64,000 nt of DNA from Pseudomonas borbori (GTDB lineage Bacteria; Pseudomonadota; Gammaproteobacteria; Pseudomonadales; Pseudomonadaceae), in contig NZ_FOWX01000030.1 in the NCBI RefSeq assembly GCF_900115555.1, forward strand, positions 1-64,000, given 5' to 3'. The notes beneath the pieces are model-generated. The model saw only the letters and a list, made by a program, of their open reading frames with translations. It was not told the DNA's origin and did no database searches. Of this stretch, positions 9,274 through 18,624 are shown one piece after another; position 1 is the first letter of the stretch, and every line of letters begins with the position of its first letter. A program made the translations under genes and the position numbers.

Positions 9274-11238
9274 TTAGAAGTTCATACCGAAGCTGAGTGC
9301 AACGAAATCGCGGTCAATCGACGTGTTGTACTTGCCACCGAAGAAGTCGGTGTAAGCCAGGCTGGCGGTGTAGGTGTTCTGGTATTCGGCATCCAGAGCA
9401 AGACCGATGGCCTTGTTGCCTTCGTTGAACACGCCGTTCGGGCCGTAGCCGTCCACGTCATGCGACCAGGACACACTGGGCTTGAGGTTGATACCGGCGA
9501 TGGCACTGTTGTAGTCCCAGATCGCCTTGGCGCGGTAACCCCAGGAAGTGCTGGTGACGAAGCCGTCGTTTTCACAGTACTTGCTGACGTTCTCGGCGCT
9601 GGCACTGCCCAGGGTACCGGCGTTCAAGACTTCGCAAGTACCACCTGGCAGCGGGCCAGGGCCATACACCGGATCACGACCATAACGAGCTTCGGAAGTG
9701 CTCTCCAACCCGCCAACATGACTCACGCCGACCTCGCCGACCAAGGTCAGACGCGAGGCGCCCATGACTTGATCGAAGAAATGGGTGAAGGTGGTCTGGA
9801 ACTGGGTGATTTCCTTACGGCGATAGCCATGCAGATCGGTGCCCGGGGTTCCCTGCAGCACCGAAATATTCGGGTTCCCCAGCGGAGTCAGGCCGGCAAA
9901 CAGGATGTCGGTAGTATTGAGCTGCACCGGCGCGTTCGGCCGGTAGCTGACCTCGCCGCTCCAGGCGGTGCCGGTAGGCAGGGTGGTGGAGAAGCTCAGG
10001 CCATACAGCTGGATATCTTCCGGATACTCGATGAAGTACTGGGAGTTACCCGCGACGGTTGCAGAAGCCAGCCCTCTTGCGGCTGTCTGGAATGCGGGGT
10101 TGGCCAGTACAGCGTCTCGTACCCCGGCGAGTACGGCAGGGTTGGCGCAGGCACCACCTAACGCGGCGCACTGAGCTGCTACCTGCGCGCCAGCGAATCC
10201 GGCGGTAGCTGCGCCGGCGGCAGCGAAAGCCGCGGCAGGAGCACCAGTGGCGCTGAACACCGGCAGACGGCTGTGGTAGTTCATGAAGTAGGCACCGAAC
10301 TCGGTATCCAGCTCCTCGGCGAAATAGCGGAAAGCAGTGCCCCACTGTCCACTATCGCGTGCATCTCGATCGCCACCGCGGGGCACTATTACGCCTTCGG
10401 AGGTCGTTTGATAACCGAATCCTTGTGCGGCAGCGAATCCGGACAATGCCCCAAGAGCAGGGTTCAGCACGGCCAGGTTCTGGTCGCAGCCATCGGCAAT
10501 CACATCCGGCTGGGCGAAGAAGGTACCGCAGTTGTCGACGACCGTCTGATCCCACTCGATCTGATAGAAAGCCTCCATGGACAGATTGTCGGTCAGGCTT
10601 TGAGACACATAGAACATGTTGACCGGAATCAGGCCTTCCTTGATCTCGGCGCCGGGACGGCGGAACGCGGCGGCATCCACCGGGTTGATCGAGTTGATGC
10701 TGTTCTGGATAAAGGTGCTTTCGCCCCAGCTGACCACCTGCTTGCCCAGACGCACCGAGCCCGGTTGATCGGCGATGGCGTAGTTGTGGTAGACGAAGGC
10801 GTCGAGAATTTCCGCGCCCGAGGCCTGGGCGGCCTGCTTGCGGTTGCTGTCGTCGATGTCCTTGAACAGGCGGCTCTCATCCTTCAGTTCGAAGTCGTAC
10901 CAATACTTGCCGCGTACGAACACGCCCGTATCGCCGTACTTCAATTCGAGGTCGTGTACGCCCTTGAAGATCTTCGAGAAGGTCTCGCCCTTCTTGAAAT
11001 TCAGGTGCGAATCGTCGGAGGTTTGCGACAGACCGTCACCACCATTGTTCCTACCTATCAGGTCTTTGTCAGCGCCTCTGACCGACCAACTGGCCCCCAC
11101 GGACAGCGACGAGTCAAACTGGCCTTCGATCTCGCCGATATTGAAGTTGACCGCCAATGCCGGTGCGGCGAGGGTGGATGCGAGGCTGACGGCCAACGGC
11201 AGTTTCGCCAGGCGCCAGGTTTGCTTTGCTTTTGTCAT
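9274..11238 (-). CDS. DUF1302 family outer-membrane protein
   Basis: A 654-aa predicted beta-barrel. The signal peptide runs MTKAKQTWRLAKLPLAVSLA to about APALA, and the mature protein begins VNFNIGEIEGQFDSSLS, typical of DUF1302. Many alternating aromatic/polar strands follow, and the last residue is phenylalanine (LSFGMNF), the C-terminal signature for BAM insertion. An alanine/glycine-rich insert lies at about residues 330-390. The start was chosen from GGAG upstream of 11238; the longer frame reaches into non-coding DNA. It works with the DUF1329 gene just downstream. Confidence 0.93.
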   Translation of the reverse strand: MTKAKQTWRLAKLPLAVSLASTLAAPALAVNFNIGEIEGQFDSSLSVGASWSVRGADKDLIGRNNGGDGLSQTSDDSHLNFKKGETFSKIFKGVHDLELKYGDTGVFVRGKYWYDFELKDESRLFKDIDDSNRKQAAQASGAEILDAFVYHNYAIADQPGSVRLGKQVVSWGESTFIQNSINSINPVDAAAFRRPGAEIKEGLIPVNMFYVSQSLTDNLSMEAFYQIEWDQTVVDNCGTFFAQPDVIADGCDQNLAVLNPALGALSGFAAAQGFGYQTTSEGVIVPRGGDRDARDSGQWGTAFRYFAEELDTEFGAYFMNYHSRLPVFSATGAPAAAFAAAGAATAGFAGAQVAAQCAALGGACANPAVLAGVRDAVLANPAFQTAARGLASATVAGNSQYFIEYPEDIQLYGLSFSTTLPTGTAWSGEVSYRPNAPVQLNTTDILFAGLTPLGNPNISVLQGTPGTDLHGYRRKEITQFQTTFTHFFDQVMGASRLTLVGEVGVSHVGGLESTSEARYGRDPVYGPGPLPGGTCEVLNAGTLGSASAENVSKYCENDGFVTSTSWGYRAKAIWDYNSAIAGINLKPSVSWSHDVDGYGPNGVFNEGNKAIGLALDAEYQNTYTASLAYTDFFGGKYNTSIDRDFVALSFGMNF

Positions 11239-11469
11239 CGACGCTACTCCATGTACTTTTTTGTTATGGATGGTGCGGACTATAGCCAGAGGGTGTGACT
11301 GCTTGATCCCTCGAAAGTGTGATTTGCAGCCCCCCAGGCACTCTGGCTTGCAGGTTTCAGCAGGTCGGCCCAATCCGCCACAGGCCAAGAATGGCTGGAA
11401 AAAAATAATTAGCAAGCCAAACGCTTGTTTGACTAAGCAGTCACTTTTGCCCGGTAGCACCACCGCACA
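11239..11469. promoter_or_regulatory. Probable promoter region of the DUF1302-DUF1329 operon
   Basis: 231 bases between the acyl-CoA ligase stop and the DUF1302 start, AT-richer than its surroundings (for example an AAAAAAATAATTAG run near 11400). It is the likely binding region for the MalT-type regulator, but no direct repeat was identified with confidence. Confidence 0.35.
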
Positions 11470-13152
11470 TCACAAGGTGGAGAGAAACGTACAACCGGCC
11501 GCCTGCCACTGGGCGATATCCAGGCGAATGCGTTTCTTGTCCAACTTGCCGACACTGGTCTTGGGAATTTCAGTAACAAGGGCGATCTGTGTGGGGATGG
11601 CCCACTTGTTGATATGGCCCTGCTCGACATACGGCTTGAGGTGATCCTTGAGCCCCTTGGCATCCAGCGTCTGGTCGTCGCGCAACACCAGCAAGGCGAA
11701 TGGCCGCTCGCCCCACTGCGGATCCGCCACCCCGACCACCGCCACTTCACGCACGGCCGGATGACGGCTGATCAGGTCTTCCAGCTCCAATGAGGAGATC
11801 CACTCGCCACCGGTCTTGATCACGTCCTTGATGCGGTCGCGAATCTCGATGAAGCCCATGTCGTCGATGGTCGCCACGTCGCCGGTGTGCAGCCAGCCAT
11901 GCTCCCAGAGTTCCTGGCCTTTCTCCGGCTCGCGGAAATAGCCCTGGGTCAGCCAGGGCGAGCGCAGCACCAGCTCGCCCTGGGACTCGCCGTCCGCCGG
12001 CAGCATGCTGCCATCGGCGCTCATGATCGCCGCCTCGACCAGCGGCACCGGCACCCCGGCCTTGATCCGGTAGGTGATCTGCTCGTCCTCGCTGCCGGCC
12101 AGCAGCTCGTCGTTGATGTGCGCGCAGGAGATCAGCGGGCAGGTTTCCGACATGCCATAGGCAGCCGTCAACTGGATACCGCGCGCCTTGGCGGTATCGT
12201 AGAGGGCACGGTTCAGCGCACTGCCGCCGATGATCATCTTCAACCCGCCGAAGTCATGCCCCTGGGCGCTCGGGGCATTGAGCATCATTTGCAGGATGGT
12301 CGGTACGCAGTGGGAGAAGCTGACCTTCTCCTCCTTGATCAGCGTGCACAGCATCTCCGGCTCGTAGCGCCCCGGATACACCTGCTTGATGCCCAGCATG
12401 GTGGCCACATAGGGCACGCCCCAGGCATGCACATGGAACATCGGGGTAATCGGCATGTAGACATCGTTGGTGCCCAGCAGGCGCACGCTGTCGAGACTAC
12501 CCATCATCGAGGCCATCGCCATGGTGTGCAGCACCAGTTGCCGATGAGTGAAATACACGCCCTTGGGATTGCCGGTGGTGCCGGTGGTGTAGAAGGTGGT
12601 GGCCACCGAGTTCTCATCGAAATCGGCGAAGTCGTAGCTCGCACCGGCGGCCGCCAGCAGTTGCTCGTACTCGCCGACCAGACCCGGCAGTTCGGCGGTT
12701 TTCTCCTCGGCATCGGTCAGCAGCAGGGTCTTCTCGACCGTGGTCAGTTGCCCGGCTATGCCGTTGTAGAGGGGCACGAACTCACTGTTGACCAGGACGA
12801 ACTTATCCTCGGCGTGGTTCATGGTGTAGAGAATCTGCTCAGGCGACAGGCGGATATTGATGGTGTGCAACACCGCACCAAGCATGGGAATGGCGAACAT
12901 ACATTCGAGGTAGCGGTGACTGTCCCAGTCCATCACCGCCACGGTGTCGCCGGCCTTGACCCCGGCCGCCGTCAGCACATTGGCCAGACGTGCAACCCGT
13001 TCGTTGAAGGTTGCATAGCTGTAGCGCAGCGTATCGCGATAGACGATTTCACGGGTTTTCTCGTAGCGCACGCCGGACAGCAACAAACGCTTGATCAGCA
13101 GCGGATATTGATGGGCGTTGGCCGCGGGCGGGATGATGCGAGTTGGCAACAT
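11470..13152 (-). CDS. Fatty-acyl-CoA synthetase (AMP-forming)
   Basis: A 560-aa adenylate-forming ligase that activates a medium- or long-chain acid to its CoA thioester. The AMP-binding P-loop YTTGTTGNPKG is at about residues 193-203, YGMSETCP (A5) near 335, and the hinge motif W-H-TGD-ATIDD (A7-A8) near 435. The C-terminal lysine domain ends SVGKLDKKRIR. It is orthologous in position to P. aeruginosa PA3924, a medium-chain acyl-CoA ligase. It is 5' to DUF1302/DUF1329, so the cluster probably activates and handles an exogenous lipid or aliphatic substrate. Confidence 0.93.
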   Translation of the reverse strand: MLPTRIIPPAANAHQYPLLIKRLLLSGVRYEKTREIVYRDTLRYSYATFNERVARLANVLTAAGVKAGDTVAVMDWDSHRYLECMFAIPMLGAVLHTINIRLSPEQILYTMNHAEDKFVLVNSEFVPLYNGIAGQLTTVEKTLLLTDAEEKTAELPGLVGEYEQLLAAAGASYDFADFDENSVATTFYTTGTTGNPKGVYFTHRQLVLHTMAMASMMGSLDSVRLLGTNDVYMPITPMFHVHAWGVPYVATMLGIKQVYPGRYEPEMLCTLIKEEKVSFSHCVPTILQMMLNAPSAQGHDFGGLKMIIGGSALNRALYDTAKARGIQLTAAYGMSETCPLISCAHINDELLAGSEDEQITYRIKAGVPVPLVEAAIMSADGSMLPADGESQGELVLRSPWLTQGYFREPEKGQELWEHGWLHTGDVATIDDMGFIEIRDRIKDVIKTGGEWISSLELEDLISRHPAVREVAVVGVADPQWGERPFALLVLRDDQTLDAKGLKDHLKPYVEQGHINKWAIPTQIALVTEIPKTSVGKLDKKRIRLDIAQWQAAGCTFLSTL

Positions 13153-13462
13153 GGGGAGTACCTGTCTGCAGGATATTGTTTTTTACCGTGACAGGACTCT
13201 AGAGCGCTTGGCAGGCGGGAAAATCAGTCAAAAGAATGATTTGCCAAGTGACATTTTGACGCGCCTGGTCACACCGGGAAATCGACAGCCAAAACGGGTC
13301 GCAAGCAGACCGCCGACACGCGCACCTGCGCGCGATAACGACTGCAACGCCAGGTATCGTCGCCAGCAACGGCGTCCGCTTCTCGATGGGTGGGGCCAAG
13401 ATAGCCTGCCCGGCATTTCCAGCGCAGCGCTGGGTGCGACTGCGGCCCGCGAGGCTACAAAA
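13153..13462. other. Intergenic region upstream of the acyl-CoA ligase gene
   Basis: About 310 bases with no credible gene; the small frames overlapping it lack family features. It presumably holds the ligase promoter. No repeat or riboswitch was recognised. Confidence 0.4.
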
Positions 13463-13495
13463 AATGCCGTTCACATGGCGTTAGTGAACGGCATT
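13463..13495 (-). terminator. Rho-independent terminator after the LysE-family gene
   Basis: Twelve-bp stem AATGCCGTTCAC / GTGAACGGCATT with a 9-nt loop, followed on the minus strand by TTTTTTG. It ends transcription of the LysE-family gene 45 bases downstream of its stop. Confidence 0.88.
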
Positions 13496-13539
13496 GCCGC
13501 AGCTGCGGGGCTTCTTTTCAGATCAGCAACGCTTACCGC

Positions 13540-14169
13540 TCAGCGCAACTCGCTGAATGCCAGCTTGACGCCCAAGCCGATCAATACCGCACCCATCAGC
13601 CGATCGAACCAGTGGCCCAAGCGGGCGAAACCGGCGCGCACCCGCGGCTGGCTGAACAGCATCGCCACCAGGCAGAACCACAGCGCCGTCGCCAGTGCCA
13701 GGTAGAGGCCATAACCGGCCTGCACCCTCAGCGGGGTATGCGGATCGATCACCACGGTAAACAACGACAGGAAGAACAGGGTTGCCTTGGGATTCAGGCC
13801 ATTGGTGACGAAGCCTGTGGCAAAGGCCGCACGCGGAGAACGCACGGCCTGCTCCAGGCTCAGCTCGGCGCGGGCCGGGTCAGCCGGCTTGGCGCGCAAC
13901 GCCTTGATCCCGATGTAGAGCAGGTAAGCGGCGGCCAACCACTTCAAGGCGTTGAACAAGATAATCGACTGGGAAACGATCAGACCGATACCGAGCAGCG
14001 AATAGGCCACGTGGACGAAGATCCCGGCGCCCACACCCAGCGCGGTGAAGACCCCGGCACGCCGGCCGAAGGCCACGCTCTCGCGCACCACGATGGCAAA
14101 ATCCGGCCCGGGGCTGGCCACGGCCAGCAGATGAATCAGGGCAACGGTGAAAAACTCCGTCCAGTACAT
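13540..14169 (-). CDS. LysE/RhtB family amino-acid exporter
   Basis: A 209-aa inner-membrane protein with about six hydrophobic helices. The N-terminus is MYWTEFFTVALIHLLAVASPGPDF, carrying the family's SPGPDF signature, and residues 130-140 read TGFVTNGLNPKATLFF, the second family hallmark. Members export amino acids or homoserine lactones; the substrate cannot be told. GGAG sits before the ATG at 14169; the longer frame adds an unrelated leader. It is divergent from the hydroxyacid dehydrogenase gene at 14249, with a 79-base shared promoter region. Confidence 0.92.
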   Translation of the reverse strand: MYWTEFFTVALIHLLAVASPGPDFAIVVRESVAFGRRAGVFTALGVGAGIFVHVAYSLLGIGLIVSQSIILFNALKWLAAAYLLYIGIKALRAKPADPARAELSLEQAVRSPRAAFATGFVTNGLNPKATLFFLSLFTVVIDPHTPLRVQAGYGLYLALATALWFCLVAMLFSQPRVRAGFARLGHWFDRLMGAVLIGLGVKLAFSELR

Positions 14170-14248
14170 AGCGGCTCCGCAACAGGCGTAGGGGTCTGAT
14201 AGGCTGTCTAACTTACGCCCCGCTTCGACAGCAGAAAAGGTACAGCTG

Positions 14249-15214
14249 ATGAGTAACAATAGCCGCGCAGCCTTTCTAGACCACAGCACGCTCGACCTGG
14301 GCGATCTCGACTTGTCGCCACTGCAGCAGCTATTCGGCGAACTGACCCTGTACCCGCTGAGCAGCCCAGAGCAGGTGATCGAGCGTCTGCAGGGTGTACA
14401 GGTGGCGATCAGCAACAAAGTCCCGCTGGACGCCCAGACTTTCGCCGCCTGCCCCGAGCTGAAACTGGTGCTGATCGCCGCCACCGGCACCAACAACATC
14501 GACCTGGCCGCCGCGCGCGAACATGGCGTGACGGTCTGCAACTGCCAGGGCTACGGCACGCCTTCGGTGGCGCAACACACCCTGATGCTGCTGCTCGCCC
14601 TGGCCACCCGCCTGCCCGACTATCAACGCGCGGTGCGCGACGGCCGCTGGCAACAGGCGCAGCAGTTCTGCCTGCTGGACTTTCCCATCGTCGAGCTGGA
14701 AGGCAAGACCCTCGGCCTGCTCGGCCACGGCGAGCTGGGCGGCGCCGTGGCCACCCTGGCCGAAGCCTTCGGCATGCGCGTGCTGCTTGGCCAGTTGCCG
14801 GGACGACCGTCCCGCCAGGATCGCCTGCCGCTGGACGAACTGCTGCCGCAGGTCGATGCCCTGACCCTGCATTGCCCGCTCAACGCCGCCACCCACAACC
14901 TGATCGGCGAATACCAGTTGAGCCTGATGAAACCCGGCGCCTTCCTGATCAATACCGCACGCGGCGGCCTGGTCGACGAACAGGCCCTGGCCGACGCCCT
15001 GCGCCGCGGCCATCTGGGCGGTGCGGCTACCGACGTGCTGACCCGGGAGCCGCCAAGCGACGGCAACCCCCTGCTCGCCGCCGACATCCCGCGGCTGATC
15101 GTCACCCCGCACAGCGCCTGGGGCAGCCGCGAAGCGCGGCAGCGCATCGTCATCCAGCTGATGGAGAACGCCCAGGCATTTTTCGACGGTGCACCGCGCC
15201 GGGTGGTGGACTAG
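14249..15214 (+). CDS. D-2-hydroxyacid dehydrogenase (glycerate dehydrogenase-like)
   Basis: A 321-aa NAD(P)-dependent reductase of 2-oxoacids, HprA/glycerate dehydrogenase-like. The dinucleotide motif GHGELG is at about residues 154-159, followed by NTARGGLVDEQAL at about 233-245 and the catalytic HSAWGS near 291. These give the R-E-H catalytic set (R in NTARGG, E in TREPP, H in PHSAW). AAAAGG lies eight bases before the ATG. The exact substrate (hydroxypyruvate or glyoxylate) is inferred from similarity only. Confidence 0.9.
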   Translation: MSNNSRAAFLDHSTLDLGDLDLSPLQQLFGELTLYPLSSPEQVIERLQGVQVAISNKVPLDAQTFAACPELKLVLIAATGTNNIDLAAAREHGVTVCNCQGYGTPSVAQHTLMLLLALATRLPDYQRAVRDGRWQQAQQFCLLDFPIVELEGKTLGLLGHGELGGAVATLAEAFGMRVLLGQLPGRPSRQDRLPLDELLPQVDALTLHCPLNAATHNLIGEYQLSLMKPGAFLINTARGGLVDEQALADALRRGHLGGAATDVLTREPPSDGNPLLAADIPRLIVTPHSAWGSREARQRIVIQLMENAQAFFDGAPRRVVD

Positions 15215-15338
15215 CCGCCGGGAGCGGGGAGCGGAGAATCGTGCCCAGCCCCCGGGATCGGCACGACCTCATCCCCCATTCCCCTCAAAGCCTTGGTCAG
15301 ATTTGTTATCCTCCGCGCTTTTCCCAGGAGCCCGCCCC

Positions 15339-16337
15339 ATGGACCCGCGAAGCGAAGTGCTGCTGCGTCAGGCCGAACTGTTCGGCGGCCCGCTGCTGCT
15401 TGCCGGCCTGCCGGCCGATGACCTGCTCGGCCGTCTGCCGCAAGCCCGGGGCTGGAGCTGGCACGCCGGCGAACAGGCGCTGCTGGCAACCCGCTTTGCC
15501 GGGCGCAGCCACTTTGGCGTAACGCCTCCCGCGGAGGATTTCGCCGCCGCGGTGCTGTTCCTGCCGAAATCCCGCGAACTCACCGACTACCTGCTGAGCG
15601 CCCTGGCCGCACGGCTGGCCGGGCGCCAGCTGTTTCTGGTCGGCGAGAAGCGCGCCGGCATCGAACGCGCCGCCAAACAATTGGCCGCATTCGGCAGAAC
15701 GCGCAAACTCGACAGCGCGCGGCACTGCCAGCTCTGGCAACTAACCGTGGAAAACGCCCCCGCCACCCCGGATCTCGACGCCTTGGCACGGCACTACAGC
15801 CTGCCCCTGAGTGACGGTCCGCTGAGCGTTATCAGCCTGCCCGGAGTGTTCAGTCATGGCCGCCTGGACATCGGCAGCGCCCTGCTCCTGGAGCACCTGG
15901 ACCAACTGCCGGCGGGTCATCTGCTCGACTTCGGCTGCGGCGCCGGCGTGATCGGCGCGGCGCTGAAGCGCCGCTACCCCGAGAGCCAGGTGACCCTGCT
16001 GGATGTCGATGCCTTCGCCGTGGCCAGCAGCCGCCTGACCCTGGCCGCCAACGGCCTTGAGGCCAACGTCATCAGTGGCGACGGGATTGCCGCCGCCCCC
16101 CAGGGGCTGGCCGCGATTCTCAGCAACCCGCCGTTCCACCAAGGCGTGCACACCCACTACCAGGCCACGGAAAATCTGTTGCGGCATGCCGCCGAGCACC
16201 TCGAACGCCACGGTCAATTGCGCCTGGTGGCCAACAGCTTCCTCAAGTACCCACCGCTGATCGAACAGCACCTGGGCCCCTGCCATACCCTGGCCGAAGC
16301 CAAGGGCTTTCGCATCTACAGCGCGAGCAAGCCATAG
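15339..16337 (+). CDS. rsmC: 16S rRNA (guanine-N2-)-methyltransferase RsmC
   Basis: Methylates G1207 of 16S rRNA in the small ribosomal subunit. The 332-aa length fits the family. A degenerate N-terminal methyltransferase-like domain (about 1-150) is followed by the catalytic domain with the SAM motif DFGCGAG at 197-203 and the catalytic motif NPPF at 263-266. The ATG at 15339 is preceded by CAGGAG; the longer frame begins inside the 3' end of the previous gene and is not used. It lies 124 bases after the hydroxyacid dehydrogenase gene. Confidence 0.95.
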   Translation: MDPRSEVLLRQAELFGGPLLLAGLPADDLLGRLPQARGWSWHAGEQALLATRFAGRSHFGVTPPAEDFAAAVLFLPKSRELTDYLLSALAARLAGRQLFLVGEKRAGIERAAKQLAAFGRTRKLDSARHCQLWQLTVENAPATPDLDALARHYSLPLSDGPLSVISLPGVFSHGRLDIGSALLLEHLDQLPAGHLLDFGCGAGVIGAALKRRYPESQVTLLDVDAFAVASSRLTLAANGLEANVISGDGIAAAPQGLAAILSNPPFHQGVHTHYQATENLLRHAAEHLERHGQLRLVANSFLKYPPLIEQHLGPCHTLAEAKGFRIYSASKP

Positions 16338-16393
16338 CGACCCGATACAAGCGCAGGCTTGCCCAATCCGCTGCGGTTGGGCAGAATGCGCAC

Positions 16394-16608
16394 GTCCTAG
16401 GGGAGTAGTCTCCCGCGAGCAGCAGCTCGCCCGGCACGCGTCAACATACTTGGTCCACCGACCATGGTGCGTGCGACCCACAGCCCAGCAATACGGGCTG
16501 GCGCATTGTTAACCAGCAGCCGCTGGCCGATGACACTGCGCACAGGGTTTGACAAGACCTATGACACGCACACCTTACCCGGGGCGGGAAGGCGGTACGT
16601 GTCATAGC
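16394..16608 (+). promoter_or_regulatory. yybP-ykoY (Mn2+) riboswitch
   Basis: The long leader of the TMEM165/GDT1-type exporter gene carries the yybP-ykoY hallmarks: TAGGGGAGTAG at about 16399-16408, an internal GTCAACATACTTGG at about 16440-16453, and the closing ACCTTACCC at about 16572-16580. Directly after it, CCTTACCC can instead pair with GGGAAGG, and the outer arms CTATGACACG / CGTGTCATAG (16558-16607) form a strong stem, a plausible expression platform. This riboswitch class senses Mn2+ and normally turns on Mn2+ export, which fits the gene that follows. Boundaries are approximate. Confidence 0.85.
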
Positions 16609-16638
16609 CATGTCGACCCGCCCCCGTTAGGAAGTCTG

Positions 16639-17223
16639 ATGCTGGAATCCCTGTTCGTCCCCACCCTGATCGTTGCCCTGGCCGAAATCGGCGACAAGAC
16701 CCAATTGCTCGCCTTGCTGCTGGCCGCGCGCTTTCGCAACCCCCTGCCAATTATCCTCGGCATCGTGGTCGCCACCCTGGCCAACCATTTTCTCGCCGGT
16801 GCCGCCGGCAACTGGGTAGCCGGCCTGTTTTCCCCGCTGATCCTGAGCTGGACGCTCGCCGCCTCCTTCGTCGCCGTGGCGCTGTGGACCCTGGTTCCCG
16901 ACAAGCTGGATGACGATGAAAGCTCGAGTTTCAAGCGCTACGGTCCATTCCTGACCACCCTGATCGCCTTCTTCATCGCCGAGATGGGCGACAAGACCCA
17001 GGTCGCCACGGTGATGCTGGCCGCGCAGTACCCACACTTCGTCCTGGTGGTGCTCGGCACCACTTTGGGCATGCTGATCGCCAACGTCCCCGTGGTGCTG
17101 GTCGGCAACTTTGCCGCCGAGCGTCTGCCGCTGACCCTGATTCGGCGCCTGGCCGCCTGTGCCTTCGCCGCCCTGGCGGCTTATGCGTGCTACCAGGCGC
17201 TGCAGTTCGGCGGGCAGATTTGA
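16639..17223 (+). CDS. TMEM165/GDT1 (UPF0016) family transporter, probable Mn2+ exporter
   Basis: A 194-aa inner-membrane protein with six predicted helices in two repeats. Each repeat carries the family metal-binding motif E-x-G-D-K-T: EIGDKT at about residues 16-21 and EMGDKT at about 115-120. Family members move Mn2+ or Ca2+, and MneA of Vibrio is a Mn2+ exporter. The ATG at 16639 has AGGAAG upstream; the longer frame would run into the riboswitch. Control by the yybP-ykoY element strongly suggests induction by excess manganese. Confidence 0.93.
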   Translation: MLESLFVPTLIVALAEIGDKTQLLALLLAARFRNPLPIILGIVVATLANHFLAGAAGNWVAGLFSPLILSWTLAASFVAVALWTLVPDKLDDDESSSFKRYGPFLTTLIAFFIAEMGDKTQVATVMLAAQYPHFVLVVLGTTLGMLIANVPVVLVGNFAAERLPLTLIRRLAACAFAALAAYACYQALQFGGQI

Positions 17224-17315
17224 CGCCGTTCCTCTGGCGCTCCAGCCGATATTCTGGCTACTCTGACGGCCGATAAAGCACCCAGCATCCTGCCCAACGA
17301 GCCCCGGAGTGAAAC

Positions 17316-17759
17316 ATGTCATTGGATGATCGAAAGAAGTTGGTCCGCCAGCATATCGACCTGTCGTGGAACAAAGGCTACCTGGCCCTGGTCGAGCAAC
17401 TGCACAGCAAGGACTTCCTCTACAAAAGCTCGTTCGTCGGCCACCCGCTGGGCAGCGCAGCCTTCACCCAGATGATTCAGGACATCCGCCAGGCCATGCC
17501 AGACCTGCAGGTAGTGATCGAGGAGTGCATTGCCGAAGGCAGCAAAGTGGTCACCTGGAGCACCCTGATCGGCACCATCGAAAAACCGGCCCTGGGTTAC
17601 CCGCCGAGCGACAAGGTGCTGAGTATCTCGGCGATGGCTTTCTGGACCCTCAGCCCGAGCAACGAAATTCAGGAAATCTGCACCGTGTTCGACATGGAGA
17701 GCTTCCGCTCGCAGTTGGGCCTGGAGACCCGCGCCTTCTCGGAAAAAGCCCTGCCGTAG
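17316..17759 (+). CDS. SnoaL-like / ester cyclase family protein
   Basis: A 147-aa single-domain protein of the NTF2-like (SnoaL polyketide cyclase) fold: an N-terminal helix pair (MSLDDRKKLVRQHIDLSWNKG), then curved sheet segments with 'MPDLQVVIEECIAEGSKVVTWSTLIGT' typical of the family. These proteins bind or isomerise small ligands; the ligand here is unknown. GGAG lies seven bases before the ATG. It has no operon partner: the next gene is convergent. Confidence 0.85.
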   Translation: MSLDDRKKLVRQHIDLSWNKGYLALVEQLHSKDFLYKSSFVGHPLGSAAFTQMIQDIRQAMPDLQVVIEECIAEGSKVVTWSTLIGTIEKPALGYPPSDKVLSISAMAFWTLSPSNEIQEICTVFDMESFRSQLGLETRAFSEKALP

Positions 17760-17805
17760 ACCGCCCCGCCAGCGCGACTGACAGGGCCGGGCACCCGGGA
17801 CGCTG

Positions 17806-18624
17806 TCAGCGCCCCTTGGCCTGTTCGTAGAGCGGCATGACTTTCGGGATGGCCGCCTGCAAGGCAGCGATCCGGCTGCTCGACGACGGGTGAGTGCTCA
17901 TGAACTCTGGCGGCGCACCATTGCCGGCCTGGGCCATCTTCTGCCACAGGCTGACCGCGGCGTGCGGGTTGTAGCCGCTACGGGCGGCCAACTCCAGCCC
18001 CAGCAGGTCGGCCTCGTTCTCGTTACCCCGGCTGTTGGGCAGGGTCAGGCTGTACTGCACCACGGTATCGGCCATGGCCATAGCGCCCTCGCCGAGACCG
18101 AGCAGCGCACCGGCGCCCTGCTTGGCCAACGCCACGCCGTAGGCCTTGGACATAGCTTCGCGGCTATGCTCGCGCAGGGCATGGGCCATTTCATGGCCGA
18201 TGATCGCGGCGATCTCATCGTCGTTCAGTTGCAGCTTGTCGATCAGCCCGCTGTAGAAGAGGATCTTGCCGCCCGGACCGCAGCTGGCATTCAGCTCGGG
18301 GCTCTTGATCAGGTTGACCTCCCACTGCCACTGCGCGGCATCGGGGCGGAAAACCGGCGCCTGCTTGATCAGGCGATCGGCAATCACCCGCAAACGCTTG
18401 GCATTGGCACTGCTCTTGTCCAGCACACCCTTGCTCGACGCCTCGCTCAGCGTCTGCTGATAGGACGTCGCATACATCTGATTGATCTCCTGGCTCGAGA
18501 GCATGCTGAACATGTACTGCTTGCGCTCGACACCTACCGCGCTACCGCTGGTGGTGTTCACGGCCTGGCATCCTGCCAGCAGCAAGGCCGCGGCCAGCGC
18601 GGTAAAGGACAACGTCTGGTTCAT
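17806..18624 (-). CDS. M48 family metalloprotease lipoprotein
   Basis: A 272-aa envelope protease. The lipoprotein signal MNQTLSFTALAAALLLAGC puts the lipid cysteine at residue 19. The zinc motif HEMAH is at 144-148 (H144, E145, H148) and the third ligand is probably in NENEADLLGLE near 203. It resembles LoiP/BepA-type proteases that clear misfolded outer-membrane proteins, but has no TPR domain, so it is nearer LoiP. GGAGA precedes the ATG. Monocistronic; its convergent neighbour is the SnoaL-like gene. Confidence 0.93.
   Translation of the reverse strand: MNQTLSFTALAAALLLAGCQAVNTTSGSAVGVERKQYMFSMLSSQEINQMYATSYQQTLSEASSKGVLDKSSANAKRLRVIADRLIKQAPVFRPDAAQWQWEVNLIKSPELNASCGPGGKILFYSGLIDKLQLNDDEIAAIIGHEMAHALREHSREAMSKAYGVALAKQGAGALLGLGEGAMAMADTVVQYSLTLPNSRGNENEADLLGLELAARSGYNPHAAVSLWQKMAQAGNGAPPEFMSTHPSSSSRIAALQAAIPKVMPLYEQAKGR

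Noticed and set aside
13118..13705. 195-codon plus-strand frame across the spacer and the LysE-family gene
   Set aside because: Crosses a terminator and reads antisense into a clear LysE-family gene.
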